From the NCBI GenBank assembly GCA_013146195.2, contig CM028378.1, positions 81,650,295 to 81,714,294 of the forward strand: a stretch of DNA of 64,000 nt, read 5' to 3'. The number at the start of each line of letters is the position of its first letter. Within the stretch, counting starts at the first letter, position 1. The notes beneath the pieces were generated by a model, which saw only the letters and a program-made list of their open reading frames with translations, had not been told where the DNA came from and did no database searches. This DNA is from Codonopsis lanceolata (taxonomy: Eukaryota; Streptophyta; Magnoliopsida; Asterales; Campanulaceae). Shown piece by piece: positions 23,801 through 35,000 of this stretch. Both the position numbers and the translations under genes were made by a program.

Positions 23801-24929
23801 CTGCCATCCTTTTACTGGCCCTTATCCTTTTGTTGATCAAGTACAGACATCGGAATATGAGATCACAAAGTGCGAGAGATAATACACATGTTGATTGGAG
23901 AAGGGTATCAAATAATGAACTTCGAGAAGCAACATATGGATTTAAAGAAAGCAATCTACTCGGTATGGGTAGTGTTGGTTCAGTATATAAAGGAACATTT
24001 TCAGATGGGAAGGTTGTTGCTGTAAAGGTTTTCTGCTTGCAGTTAGAGGGAGCATACAATAGTTTTGAGGTTGAATGCGAAGTAATGCGTAATATTCGTC
24101 ACCGAAATCTTACTAAAATTATTACCAGCTGCTGCAACTTAGAATTCAGAGCCTTGATATTAGAATACATGCCTAATGGGAACCTAGAGAACTGGCTGTA
24201 CACAGACTTCTTTCATTTAAGTTTAATACAAAGGTTAAACATAACGATTGATGTTGCAGCTGCCTTGGAATATCTACATCACGGTTATACAACCCCGATT
24301 GTTCACTGTGATTTGAAGCCTAGCAATGTTTTGCTTGATCAAGATATGGTTGCACATGTCAGTGATTTTGGAATTTCCAAACTTTTCGGTGAAGATCAGT
24401 TTATTTCACTCACAAAGACTTTAGGCACAATTGGGTACTTGGCACCAGGTAATTTCCTATTTATGCATTGTGTTTTAACTTTGGAATCCATATTTCAAAC
24501 TATAGTTTTTTTGTTTGTTTGTATTATTTCCTTTGGTTGACATTTTGCTATTAAATCTATTTGTCACGGATAGAGTATGGAAACAGTGGAATAGTGTCAA
24601 CTAGAGGCGATGTCTACAGTTACGGTGTTATGTTGATGGAAATGTTGACAAGAAAGAAGCCAACAGATGAAATGTTTACGGGGGATCTAACTTTGAAGCA
24701 GTGGGTGAACAATGCATTGTCTGGTTCGTTAAATGAAGCCGTGGATACCGATTTGATACAAGACGACGAGGGTTTCTTCCTTAAAGAGCAATGCATTTCA
24801 TCTATCTTGCATCTGGCCATAGAATGTACAAGTGATTCGCCCGAACGGAGGATTAACATGACCCAAGTCATGTCTAAACTCCAGAAAATTAAGGTTACTT
24901 TTCTTGCAAATAAAAGTGAATCAGACTGA
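17370..24929 (+). CDS. LRR receptor-like kinase A (LRR-XII, non-RD)
   Basis: Four exons, 17370-17757, 19695-20060, 22463-24448 and 24574-24929, with GT-AG introns, give an uninterrupted 1031-residue protein. A hydrophobic signal peptide (FFAAGFTLLLTCIFC) is followed by an LRRNT cap with CSWVGVSCD, about 20 LRRs of the LxGxIP type, a membrane helix at about 691-713 and a kinase domain. Kinase residues: Gly-rich loop GMGSVGSV from 752, Lys773, HCDLKPSN with Asp868, DFG at 886, APE at 912-914 split by the last intron. Cys867 replaces the usual Arg, making it a non-RD kinase like FLS2, EFR and XA21. Those receptors sense microbial peptides at the plasma membrane; this ligand is unknown. Introns 1 and 2 hold transposon insertions absent from paralogue C, which may affect splicing or expression. 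Exon structure is predicted by homology to C and B. Confidence 0.93.
17766..17837. repeat. (TA)n microsatellite in intron 1 of gene A
   Basis: About 70 bp of TA dinucleotides starting within 10 bp of the 5' splice site. Gene C has no such tract at the same place. Confidence 0.95.
18325..19495. mobile_element. hAT-like non-autonomous element with internal tandem repeats (intron 1 of gene A)
   Basis: The exact 8-bp repeat TTTTGAAT flanks it (18317-18324 and 19496-19503), as expected for hAT insertions. The ends are imperfect inverted repeats: about 18346-18375 (CTTAATACAACACACATGA) is mirrored near 19448-19475. The inside is built from about seven copies of a 115-130 bp unit with ATCTCATAAGGATGGCTATA (at about 18554, 18829, 18957, 19098, 19216 and 19334). 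Gene C reads on without the element at the matching place (CGTACCCACGGTTTTGTACC). No transposase frame is present. Confidence 0.68.
20130..21625. mobile_element. Pack-MULE in intron 2 of gene A, carrying a PPR gene fragment
   Basis: It is flanked by an exact 9-bp duplication TTGATTTTA (20121-20129 and 21626-21634). About 95-bp inverted repeats start GGGAAAAATTCTTTTTTAAC on the left and GGGAAAATTGTTTTTTTAGC (reverse complement) on the right; both contain GACACAATTGACCACGT. Paralogue C has the site once and uninterrupted (about 56467-56477). There is no transposase. The interior is much richer in GC than the surrounding intron and holds a pentatricopeptide-protein fragment on the minus strand plus other unplaced GC-rich pieces (20480-20700). 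Long TIRs, 9-bp duplication and captured gene sequence define a Pack-MULE. Confidence 0.92.
20705..21377 (-). pseudogene. Captured pentatricopeptide-repeat (PPR) protein fragment
   Basis: On the minus strand an open frame from 21377 reaches SCSSLSQLKRIHALILTNGS at about 21095-21036 and STKLFTLAV, a typical N-terminal region of PLS-class PPR proteins. After a frameshift near 20955 the match continues in the frame of 21043-20705 with FIWNTLIRGYADLG, then SGVMPDAYTFPSLVRSCAVL and GKQVHCNIAKSGF, about two PPR motifs. PPR proteins act in RNA editing or processing in organelles, but this piece covers only the start of such a protein and has a frameshift. The upstream part of the frame (21377-21130) is not PPR-like and may be a second captured fragment or non-coding sequence, so any transcript would be chimeric. 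Confidence 0.8.
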
Positions 24930-24962
24930 GAGATGTAAACATAATCAAATATATAGTTGTTA

Positions 24963-25154
24963 ATTTTTGTAAAGCCTTTTCTTTAGTTTTCTTATCTGTC
25001 TTTGTTCAAAATTTTCTTTTCGAGGTCAGGCTCCTCCGTCCTCCCATTAGAAGGACAAGACTGATTGTCCCCCTCAAGCTTGTATTTTTCTTATTTCAAT
25101 AAAATCTCGCAGGTGTCGTTCATGTTTTCCTAAAAAATATATATATATATATGT
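24963..25154 (+). mobile_element. Retroposed insertion (LINE 3' end or SINE-like) after gene A
   Basis: An exact 14-bp direct repeat ATATATAGTTGTTA flanks about 190 bp (24949-24962 and 25155-25168). The insert ends in AATAAAATCTCGCAG and an A-rich then AT-rich tail, as expected for target-primed retroposition. At the corresponding place gene C (59724-59745) has a single copy of the site. The sequence before the tail (CAAGACTGATTGTCCCCCTC) resembles 3' ends of plant LINEs, by recollection only. It may now supply the polyadenylation signal of gene A. Confidence 0.7.
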
Positions 25155-25169
25155 ATATATAGTTGTTAT

Positions 25170-25700
25170 AGTGTTATGCATGTATTGGATTTCTCTTCCA
25201 AAACACTTCTTATGTGAAAATCAAGGTTGCTCCTTTCACTCTCTCTCTCTCTCTCTCCCTCTTTACAATATCCCCCTTTCCTTGATCGCTAAATAAGTTA
25301 AATTCTAGAAAAAATTACAAGCCGGTACATCTTTTAAAACATGTTTTCAAATAAATCCAGCTATTTTTTAAACATATCTTTTAGGTACATTTTTAAGGCA
25401 AAAGTACATCCCTGCCCTTAAATCTTAATCTCATTTCGCTAAACAAAGCGAGTGTGGCTCTCATCCGTCTGTCATCACTCCTCTCAGTTTCAGGTTTGAA
25501 CTTCATCATTCACTTCTATAATTCTCCTCATTCTTCTGCATTTCGTTTTTATTAGTAATTCAATAATTCTTAATCACTTATGATTTCTCCTTAATCCCTT
25601 AGATCGTCTCAATTGCATTTTACCAATCTTTTTTTGTGTGCAGATTCATGAATTGGGATTCGATTTAATTCTATAATTTGAAAATATTCAACCCAACGCC
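25170..25700. other. Intergenic; CT microsatellite and probable 5' flank of the CYP51 copy
   Basis: A (CT)n tract lies at about 25237-25258. The stretch about 25430-25700 directly precedes the CYP51 pseudogene start and may be its 5'UTR and promoter. Confidence 0.4.
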
Positions 25701-27340
25701 ATGGAATTAGATATCGGTAAGTTCCTCAACGTTGGGCTACTCCTCATAGCGACCATCGTCGTCGCCAAGCTCATCTCTGCCCCTTAATCCTCATATCCCA
25801 GAAACGCCTTCCTCCGGTCATCAAGGCTTTCCTTCTCGTCGGCAGCCTAGTCCGTTTCCTCAAGGGCCCCATCGTTATGATGCGCGAAGAGTACCAGAAG
25901 CTCGGTAGTGTCTTCACTGTCAACCTGGTGCACAAGAACATCACCTTCCTTATCGGCCTAAAGGTTTCGGCTCATTTCTTCAAGGCCTCCGAGTCGGATC
26001 TGAGCTAGCAAGAGGTTTACCAGTTCAATGTGCCGACGTTTGGGCCGGGCGTGGTGTTCGATGTGGATTATTTGGTCAGGCAGGAGCATTTTTGCTTCTT
26101 CATTGAGGCTCTCAGGGTTACTAAACTCAAAGGTTATGTCGATAAGATGATTTCTGAAATTGAGGTAATTCTTCATACTTGCATTCCTAATATCAACTTA
26201 TATTCCCTTAACATGTGCTAAATTTTGTCTCCCCAATCATCCTTTCCAGATTTTGAATCCCGCCAGGTTTAGTTGTTAAGACAAAAATTACTATGTCTGG
26301 TATTGATAATAGGCTATTTTGGCCACATGGAAAGGGAATCATACTAGTATCTAGTAGTGTATACAGCTCCTTAGATCAGAACCACCAACCATTCATTCAT
26401 TCACTCGGGCCTTGTATGCTTTTGTAGATTACTCCTCCTGCTTCTGCTTCTGGACCACACCCACACCACACCTATTTGGTAAAAAGCTTTGTCCTGTGTT
26501 TGTTGATATCAGTCAGTCTCAGTCCTCTTAGATATGTCGATTTTGTACTATTAGTCTATAACTTTGGAGGAGGCAGCGAAAATATTTTGATAGAGTGCAA
26601 AATCTCTCAAGGCAATTATTCAATGCTCTAAGGTTTTACAAGTTTCGAGTTCCTATTGGTTCCCACTTGCAAGTCCACTCTAAAATCTTAATAACTGTCG
26701 AGTTGTTATTGGTTGGTACTACTGGAAGTGAAACCCTTAAAAATTTTGTTTGTTAATTGAGAAACTGAGTAATAATCTTTTATCTTTTTTATACAGCCAC
26801 CAAGTGGGTATGAAATAGTGTAATTTTGTAATCCTGGGTTCGGGGTAACTTACTTGGGGTGATGCAATGCTCTACGATCGGTCTTATGTTATGTTATGAG
26901 AACACAACTGTGTTAAAAAGTTATTGGGAGAGTTTCTATCGCCACTAGTTGTCATACTAGACTCGTCTTAGAGTTGCGTATAATTTAGGATCATATTACA
27001 AGCAAAATGCAAAATTTTGGATTGCTTATTTGGTGAAAAAATCTTGAAAAAATGCAAAATTCCTTTTCTACCTGTAAAAAGAGTTGTAATTCTTCTGCCT
27101 TGTACAACTTAGCAGTAATTTTCTGAAGTGGCCTTGCAGTCCTATTCGAAGCAGCTGTAATTTTCCAAAGGTAAATGATCAATGATTACCTGCAGTAGCA
27201 TTGTTGTTACTTTTTTTATTCTTCTTCCAGGCTTCTTTATTTCTTTTGCTTGATTTGTACAGGAGTATTTCTCCAAATGGTGAGATAGCGGGGAGGTGGA
27301 CCAAAAATATGAACTTGAGCATCTGATTATCTTGACGTAA
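25701..27340 (+). pseudogene. CYP51G-like: CYP51 (obtusifoliol 14-alpha-demethylase) pseudogene, truncated
   Basis: The start codon at 25701 opens an N-terminal anchor (FLNVGLLLIATIVVAKLIS). After a TAA at 25785-25787 and a frameshift, the frame continues with KRLPPVIKAF, GSVFTVNLVHKNITF, FNVPTFGPGVVFDVDY and ALRVTKLKGYVDKM, the conserved N-terminal third of plant CYP51. A TAG at 26006-26008 replaces a Gln codon. An intron (26165-27262, GT-AG) is kept. Exon 2 starts EYFSKW, then TGA at 27281-27283, then DSGEVD and YELEHLIIL, and homology stops at about 27337. Intact CYP51 is about 490 residues and acts in sterol synthesis in the ER; the haem-binding Cys region is missing. Intron retention means a duplicated rather than a reverse-transcribed copy. 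Confidence 0.9.
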
Positions 27341-28600
27341 AATATTTTTTCCCAAATTCATTTTAATTTGTTACCTATAATTTGAAATAGGTGGCCCATA
27401 AGCTGTTTGACAAAATGCCTCAATCGATAGTGTCTTGTGAACCCATATGTACCAAAAATGGGTAAGATTTCATTCCTACCCATTATGGGTTTTACATTGT
27501 TGTTGTTTTTATGCTTGTGGGTAGCTGTTTCAGAAGTAGAGTACCTAAAATATAAACAATCAAAACAACCATTGGATGCTAGATTAAGAGATTTGATGAA
27601 ATGAGTAACTTTAGAAAATGTTGGCCATATGACTCAGATTGAGCGCAAAGTTGCTTCTGCTCAAGTCCTGAAACACTCCTTCATTGGTATAACTCACTCC
27701 ATTTTTATTTCCTTTTGTACTTGTAAATATCGTTGAAAATTGTGGACCAATTTAATTTAGCCTCATGAGAATACACAGGGCTGGCCCTGTAAAATCGGGG
27801 ACCCAATGTCAATTGAGTTTTCTGTTTCTTGCTTTTCTAGCTTGGACAAGCTGATTAGAGCATAGGAATAAATGGACAGTGATACAGAAAACCAAATCAA
27901 TTTCCCCTGCCCCAAGCTGCTTAAAATGAAGGAACAAAATTGACTGAAGTACTCGACCTATTCCAGAACTCTGTTTGAGCACATTTGGGGTTTCTACTAT
28001 GATTTTACCACATTTGGCTTACCTGCAATTATGGCAAAGTGCTTGATATTATGTCGGCAGACGATTAAGAGGAGTCAGTCTTCTCTTTTCTTTCTTTTAA
28101 ATGTCACAATGCTCGTATAAATGTAAGGAAGATGACAAATTGTTTCCCCCTTTATTACATATATTATCTGGATAGACAACCATGAATAGAAGTTATTGGA
28201 CGTTGTCTGCCCCAAGCTCAGGATTGTACGTTGTTGATGCCATATCCTCGAGTAATATTGTCAAATTGCTTGGACGTTATGGTGCATGCTGTTTGGCACT
28301 TGGGTGGGGAGGGGCAATGCACATGTCTATGATCCATTGAGCAGAAGGGTGGCTAGTATTTGTAGCAGATATTTATTGGTGTTTCTGCTAGGAGAGGAGC
28401 TCCATGATTTTTCAGGAATACTAAGTTTCAATTCTGATTTTGAGGGATTTGGTTGATGAATGGATTCCTTTTCAATTTTATGTTCGTTTCCCCTTACTTT
28501 CACCGTAGAGTTTGTTGTAGTATTGATTTTATTAATTTGTACTTTCACTGTAGAGTTTGTTGCGATATTGATTCAGTATTTTTTGAATTTTTTTGTCTTG
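27341..28600. other. Intergenic; possible PPR scrap, otherwise unrecognised
   Basis: At about 27391-27465 one frame reads VAHKLFDKMPQSIVSC, similar to the AxxLFDKMP...VSWN signature of PPR proteins, without an extended frame. The rest to 28600 shows no convincing coding sequence. Confidence 0.3.
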
Positions 28601-30355
28601 AATAAACTGCCAAAATAGTTTTGATGCCAAGCCTTGAGATCATAATTTTTTGAATTTTTTTGGCTTGAATAAACTGTCAAAACAGCTCTGATGCCTGGAT
28701 TTGGCATCTGAATTTTTTGAATTTTTTTGCTTAAGAAAATGTGGGAAAACAGCCCTAATGCCTGGATTTGACATCAGAATTTTTTGAATTTTTTTGCTTA
28801 AAAAATCAGGAAAAAACTCGATGCTGGATTTGACATCGAATTTTTGAATTTTTTGCTTAAAAAATGCGGAAAACGATCACGATGCCTAGATTTGACATTA
28901 GAATTTTTTGAATTTTTTTGCTTAAGAAAATCTAGAAAAACAGCCCTGATGCCTGGATTTGGCATCAGAATTTTTTGAATTTTTTTGCTTAATGAAATCT
29001 GTTAAAACAGCCCTGATGCCTGGATTTGACATCAGAATTTTTTGATTTTTTTTTGCTTAAGAAAAATATGGGAAAACAACCCTGATGCCTGGATTTGACA
29101 TCATAATTTTTTGATTTTTTTTTTTTTGATTTTTTTTTGCTTAAAAAAATCTGAAATCAGCCATGATGCTTGGATTTGACATTCGATTTTTTTGATTTTT
29201 TTTGCTTAATGAAATCTGGAAAAACAGCCCTGATGCCTGGATTTGGTATCAAAATTATTTGAAGTTTTTGCTTAATGAAATTTGGAAAAACAGCTCTGAT
29301 GTCTGGATTTGGCATCATGATTTTTTCAATTTTTTTGCTTAATGAAATCTGGAAAAATAGTCCTGATGCCTGGATTTGGCATCAGGATTTTTTCAATTTT
29401 TTTGCTTAAAGAAATCTGGAAAAATAGCCCTGATGTCTGGATTTGACATCAGGATTTTTGAATTTTTTTGCTTAATGAAATTTGGAAAAACAGTCCTGAT
29501 ACCTGGATTTGGCATCAGGATTTTTTGAATTTTTTGGTTTAATGAAATCTGTCAAAACAGACCTGATGTCTCGATTTGGCATCAGGATTTTTGGAATTTT
29601 TTGGCTTAATGAAATTTGTCAAAACAGCCCTGATGCCTAGATTTGGCATCAGGATTTTTGGAATTTTTTGGCTTGATGAAATTTGTCAAAATAGCCCTGA
29701 TGCCTGGATTTGGCATCAGGATTTTTGGAATTTTTTGGCTTGATGAAACCTGTCAAAACAGCCCTGATGTCTGGATTTGACATCAGGATTTTTGGAATTT
29801 TTTAGCTTGATGAAAGGCGTTGACCGATGCCCGGATTTGGCATCGATTTTTGAATTTTTTGGCTTGATGAAACCGGAATGACCTCGATGCCTGGATTTGG
29901 CATCAGAATTTTTTGAATTTTTTGGCTTGATAAAACCTGGAAAAACAGCCCTAATTCCTGGATTTGGCATCAGGATTTTTGGAATTTTTTTGGCTTAATG
30001 AAACCTGGAAAAACAGCCATGATGCTTGGATTTGCATCAGATTTTTAAAATTTTTGGTTTGATGAAATCTGGAAAAACCGTCCTGATGCCTGGATTTGAC
30101 ATCTGAATTTTTGGAATTTTTTGGCTTAATAAAACCTGGAAAAACAACCCTGATGCCTTGATTTGGCATCAGGATTTTTGCAATTTTTTGGCTTAATGAA
30201 ATCTGGAAAAACAGCTCTGATGCCTGGATTTGGCATCAATATTTTTTGAATTTTTTGACTTAATGAAATCTGGAAAAACAGCCCTGATGCCTGGATTTGG
30301 CATCAGGATTTTTGGAATTTTTTGGCTTAATGAAATCTGGAAAAACAGCGCTTTT
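28600..30355. repeat. About 67-bp minisatellite with a hairpin in every unit, about 25 copies
   Basis: Each unit contains CCTGATGCC, a 7-nt spacer TGGATTT and GGCATCAGG, a perfect 9-bp stem in the best copies, followed by a spacer with GGAATTTTTTGGCTTAATGA and AATCTGGAAAAACAG. The period is 64-70 bp. Units are most regular from about 29350 to 30340 and more degenerate toward 28600. Some units have a paired change in both arms (GATGTC with GACATC, for example 29429-29453 and 29763-29787), keeping the stem. The open frames on the minus strand are by-products of the repeat, not a protein. Confidence 0.93.
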
Positions 30356-32056
30356 GTCTTCATTAATGGCATTTTTGTCATTTGGCAACCAATTTGTAGT
30401 TACATGAAATGTCCAAAAAATTGATGGTCCTAGATGAAAACATGTTTCTAAAATTGTACTCACTTGAAATTTGCCCTAAATTCTACTAGTTGGGCTGTTG
30501 GTGTTATTCAGAAGTCTTGGCCTATGGCCTTGAATGTGTTTTACAAGGAGTTTTAGTGAGGTATACGGGGGTAAAGGTGTATGAATTGGGGGCCGGGGTT
30601 GTTTAAGGGTGTTTAGAATTTAATTTTAGGGAAAATTGCGAGTTGGTACACTTTTTCAAGCATTTTTTCTTTCCAGTCCAGTGTTTTATTTTTCAACTGT
30701 TAAAGTTCATTTTCAAAATATTATTCCTAAATGCCCAGATTGTCTTTTTTCACAACTTGGGTCAACACTTTGAGTTCAAAAATCATGCGGTTCATTTGAG
30801 TAAATTAAGGCTGGCGATTGGGTGAGTCGATTCGGATTGAAATGAGCAACAGGTCCGACCCGCTTTAATCTGACTCAAACCGACCTGTTAAATTTTTAGG
30901 ATTAAAATAAGTAACCCGTTTCAACCAAAAAAATTAACAAGTTGGATTGGATGGTTTAATTTTCCCGTCGAATAGAATGATTTAACGAGTTTTAGGTTGC
31001 GGTTTCGGTCTATTTGAAATGTTGGGCCCAGACATTTATCAATTTACCTAAGAAGCAGAAGTCTACTTTTTTCACATGGAATTTTAGTAACTTTTTAGTT
31101 TCTATTATAATAAGTTAATAACCTTCCATCACCAAAGAGGCCAGCATTGCAATTACATTTTTGTCCAAATTGGGGAGTAAATTGCCGCTAAATGCTGTAG
31201 TTCATTACCTGATGTATCTTGAGGACCCTGCATATGGAAGTACAGTATAGCTTTCTTGGCAACTATGCAAAAAAATAAAATGGGGTAAATTTGGACGGGT
31301 CCACTTTTTAAAATTTTCAATCGCTTCATTATCGTGTTCTTATTTTTTAATTAAAAAAAATCATTTTTAAGAACGAAAAGACTATGATACTCTGAATGAG
31401 TCTGAAAAGTGCTACAGATCGTTTACTCTAAGGCCGGATAATTTGGTGGGTTGCGTCGGGTAACAAGTCGGAATGAGTTGAAACCTGTTAGAACCCAAAT
31501 ATCAAATGAATTGAAATGAGTCGTGTTGAATCGTGTCGGGTTATAATATGTAACGGGTTGTTCCATCTTAACCAAGATTTTCCTCCAAAAATCTATATAT
31601 TTATAAAGTAAAAAACTAACGGATCAAAATGGATACCGTGTTCGACCCGTTTAAACCCGAATCGATACAACCCGTTAATATTTTCCGATTAAAACGGGTT
31701 ACTCATTTTGATACAAAAAATATTAATATATTAATTTGGATCGGATAAGTTTCAGATCGAGACAACGAGTTTCTGGTTGTAATTTTGAGGGCTAATCCAA
31801 CCAACATGGTTGGAAGGTAATAAATTCACACCGAACTACCTCTGATGGCTTTAGGCTCTGTTTAGGTGATAGTGATAGCCCGTTTCATTAATGAATTGAA
31901 TCTCCAACAAGCGATTTTCGTTTTCTCTGATGAAGCGGACTTATGAATTAATGCAAATGTTGAATATAGATATAGGTTTTGGGTTGCTAGAAATGCAACT
32001 GTATCAGTATCAGTATCATTATCAGACCCACCCTGCTTTGATCAATACTCCAATCC
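30356..32056. other. Intergenic, dispersed low-complexity repeats, upstream of gene B
   Basis: Contains two stretches (about 30815-31020 and 31430-31760) made of short words such as GGGTTACTCATTTTGAT and AACCCGTTAATATTTTC, a common type of plant dispersed repeat. No gene is recognised. Gene B starts at the next ATG with a good signal peptide. Confidence 0.4.
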
Positions 32057-35000
32057 ATGGAGATATCATTTTTACTATTCGTGATTGCAGTTTTGCCCAA
32101 CTGTTTCTCGGTTTGTTTAGGCACTGTGGATCATAATCTAACCACCGATCAATCTGTACTCCTTGCCTTCAAAGCCCAGATCACTGCTGACCCTTATGAC
32201 ATTTTGTCGAACAGTTGGTCTGCATCTACCTCAACCTGCAGCTGGATCGGTGTCACCTGCGACGTCAAGCACCAAAGGGTCGTGGTTTTGAGTCTCCCCA
32301 ACATGGGTCTCAATGGCACCATTGCTCCACACATTGGAAACCTCTCTTTCCTCGTCTCACTCGACCTCAGTTACAACAGTTTCCATGGCGAAATACCCCA
32401 GCAAATTTCTCATTTACGTAGATTGAAGGAAATCAATCTGGAAAGCAATTACTTCACTGGAGAAATACCATCATGGTTCGGTAACTTCTCAAAGCTTGAG
32501 ACTTTGAATTTAACTCAGAATCTCCTCCATGGAAATATTCCGAAAGAAATTGGTCGGCTTTCCAACTTGAAGTTTTTATACTTGAAGGATAACTTTCTTA
32601 CAGGTTCTCTGCCATTGGCCGTCTTCAACATGTCTATGTTGCTAACTATTGACCTTTCCATTAATTTCTTACGTGATAGTCTCCCAATACATATATGTGA
32701 TCATCTTCCAAAGCTCAGAGGTCTTCTTCTTTCGAAGAATCAGTTTTATGGGAAAATTCCATCTACCTTATACAATTGCCCAGAGCTTGAGTATGTATCA
32801 TTATCTTATAATAAGTTCAATGGCAGCATACCAAAGGAAATCAGCAATTTGACTATGGTCAAGGAATTATATCTTGGTGAAAATGAGTTGAAAGGTAAAA
32901 TAAATTTACTTTATGATGCTCCATTCGGTATGCTCTACAAAAAATAACATCTTGTTTTTTATGATGACTTATTCAGGTTCAATTCCACTGGAGATTGGTC
33001 ACCTTATCAGGTTGGAGGTACTAAACCTTCAAAATTGCTCTCTAGAAGGGTCTATTCCATCTTCTATTTTTAACCATTCTTCATTGCGAAGCGTTAGTTT
33101 TGGAAACAATGGTTTTTCTGGAAGCCTTCCACAAGGCAATCTGTTCAATCTCCCTGTGCTTGAAGGGTTATATATGTCTTCTAATGAGCTTGCCGGCCGG
33201 ATTCCAGTTAACTTGTGGAAATGTGGACATCTTCAAGCATTATCACTATCACACAATAAATTTGTAGGAAGCATACCGAAAGAGATAGGGAACCTAACCA
33301 TGCTAAAAATTCTTTATCTTGGTGGTAACAATTTGACAGGTAATTCACCTTTAATTAATTCCTTCATTATAAGGCATGCAACATCTAGTATGTGATAAGT
33401 ATACCAATTCAGAAATTCTAGACCGTCCAATATACTGGTTGATTGTGTCTGTGCCAGCGCTTATGCGTAGATATGAAAGGTTCCCGATCAGGACAATATA
33501 TTTAAAGTGTCACTAGACAGATTGAAATGGCCGAAGAAGAAAACTTACTTTTTACATTATTCTAAATCTGGGGAGGAAGACAATTTCTTGTCTGCATGGT
33601 TATTTTCTAGCTGTTTGTGTGTTAGTCTAGCTTAGAAAGCAGGAAGCAGTATCATTCATATGAACTTGCTATCCATTTTACAATACTGCTCACTTCGCAC
33701 TCGCACAATTGACTAAAGCTAATTATTGGCTCAGATTTAATTATCTTCTAAACTTTTAGAACTTCTAACGGTTAGGATTAACTCTCACATCCACACGTGT
33801 GTAGGTAATTCTCCCTCTTTTTTCTCTCCCCATTACACAAACTAGAACTACTAGATTATAAATTCCTTAAATTCATAATTGAAATATCCATATCTCAAGC
33901 ATACATTGAGCCGGTCCCATACTAACACCATGTCATATGCACGTGCATAAAGACCTCATATTACTCAAGACACATATTCTCCTCTCTTTTTTTCTTCTTC
34001 AGTTCTATTGAGTGGATCAGCCACGCACCTTTTTTTCTTTTTTTTCAAATATCCTTGCCTTGTTTGTGTGCTACTTTTTTCATTTTACTAGCTCTCGTCT
34101 AATGTTTTTATTTGTAAATATCTATTTATATATCTTGGATTCAGGACATTTGCCTGTTGATGAAAAGATAAACATACTGCACACACACACACCAATACAG
34201 GGAATATTATCAAAATTGAAATATACTCCCTCTGTCTCGTTTATATTGGCCACTAGACAAAAGCTCACCATTTTAGAATATTTAATAAATTCCTCAAAAC
34301 TAGTGTTTAATACCATTTGTACCTTTATTTAATGGTATTGAAAATCAACAAGAAGCAAGAAAGCCCTGTAAATACTTAATTGGGTGTTAAGGGTGGATTA
34401 AGAAACTAGTTAATGAATATAGACTAGAATTTTAAGTGGCCACAAATTTGAGACGGCTAAAAAAGGAAAGTAGGCCAATAAAGATTAGACGGAGGGAGCA
34501 TAAGTCAAATATAAATGGTAATAGTAGAAGTCCCTTACACGTTAGTGTTTACAAAATTATAGCAATTGGGAAAGAGTAACTATCTCTCCCCTTTACGTTG
34601 ACTGTTTGATCATCTTGTTGCTAAGACTTTCACTGCCAACAGTCAGGTCCTATAATAAGTTAGATCATGGAGCATTATCATGTGTTGTAACTATCAAGTC
34701 TCCATTCAGAGTCTCAGACTATTTTCCTGCCTAGCAGATGCTGCTTCTATTCTTGTAGTCCATTTGGTTCAAAATGTATGGAAAAACTCCATCATAGATG
34801 AATTTGCACACAACACAACATAAATGTTCATGAACACGTGTTTCTATACTTTACTATTATTATTCGGCCAATTAGTTTATCCTTTTTTTTTCTTGACCCC
34901 TTTGTCGACTTCACCTTCTCATCTTGACATTGTCACCTGCCCATAGTCCATAACTGTGTTACTTGATTCTGTGATTTCTGACTAGTTTCCTTCTGTCTAT

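Noticed and set aside
28600..30355. CRISPR-like array of regularly spaced palindromic repeats
   Set aside because: The spacers are themselves repeats, units are degenerate, there are no cas genes and the DNA is plant nuclear.
29716..30463. Minus-strand open frames with repeated KPKNSKNSDAKSRHRG-type peptides
   Set aside because: They are translations of the 67-bp minisatellite; frames shift between units and there is no start, end or codon signal of a real gene.
25310..30790. Similar phrases GGTACA...TTTTAAA at about 25316 and 30630 as ends of one transposon around the CYP51 copy
   Set aside because: The two phrases are in the same orientation, not inverted, with only loose similarity and no target duplication.
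31930..32136. Alternative upstream start for gene B at 31930
   Set aside because: Different frame from the LRR protein; the start at 32057 gives a signal peptide and the LRRNT cap in frame.
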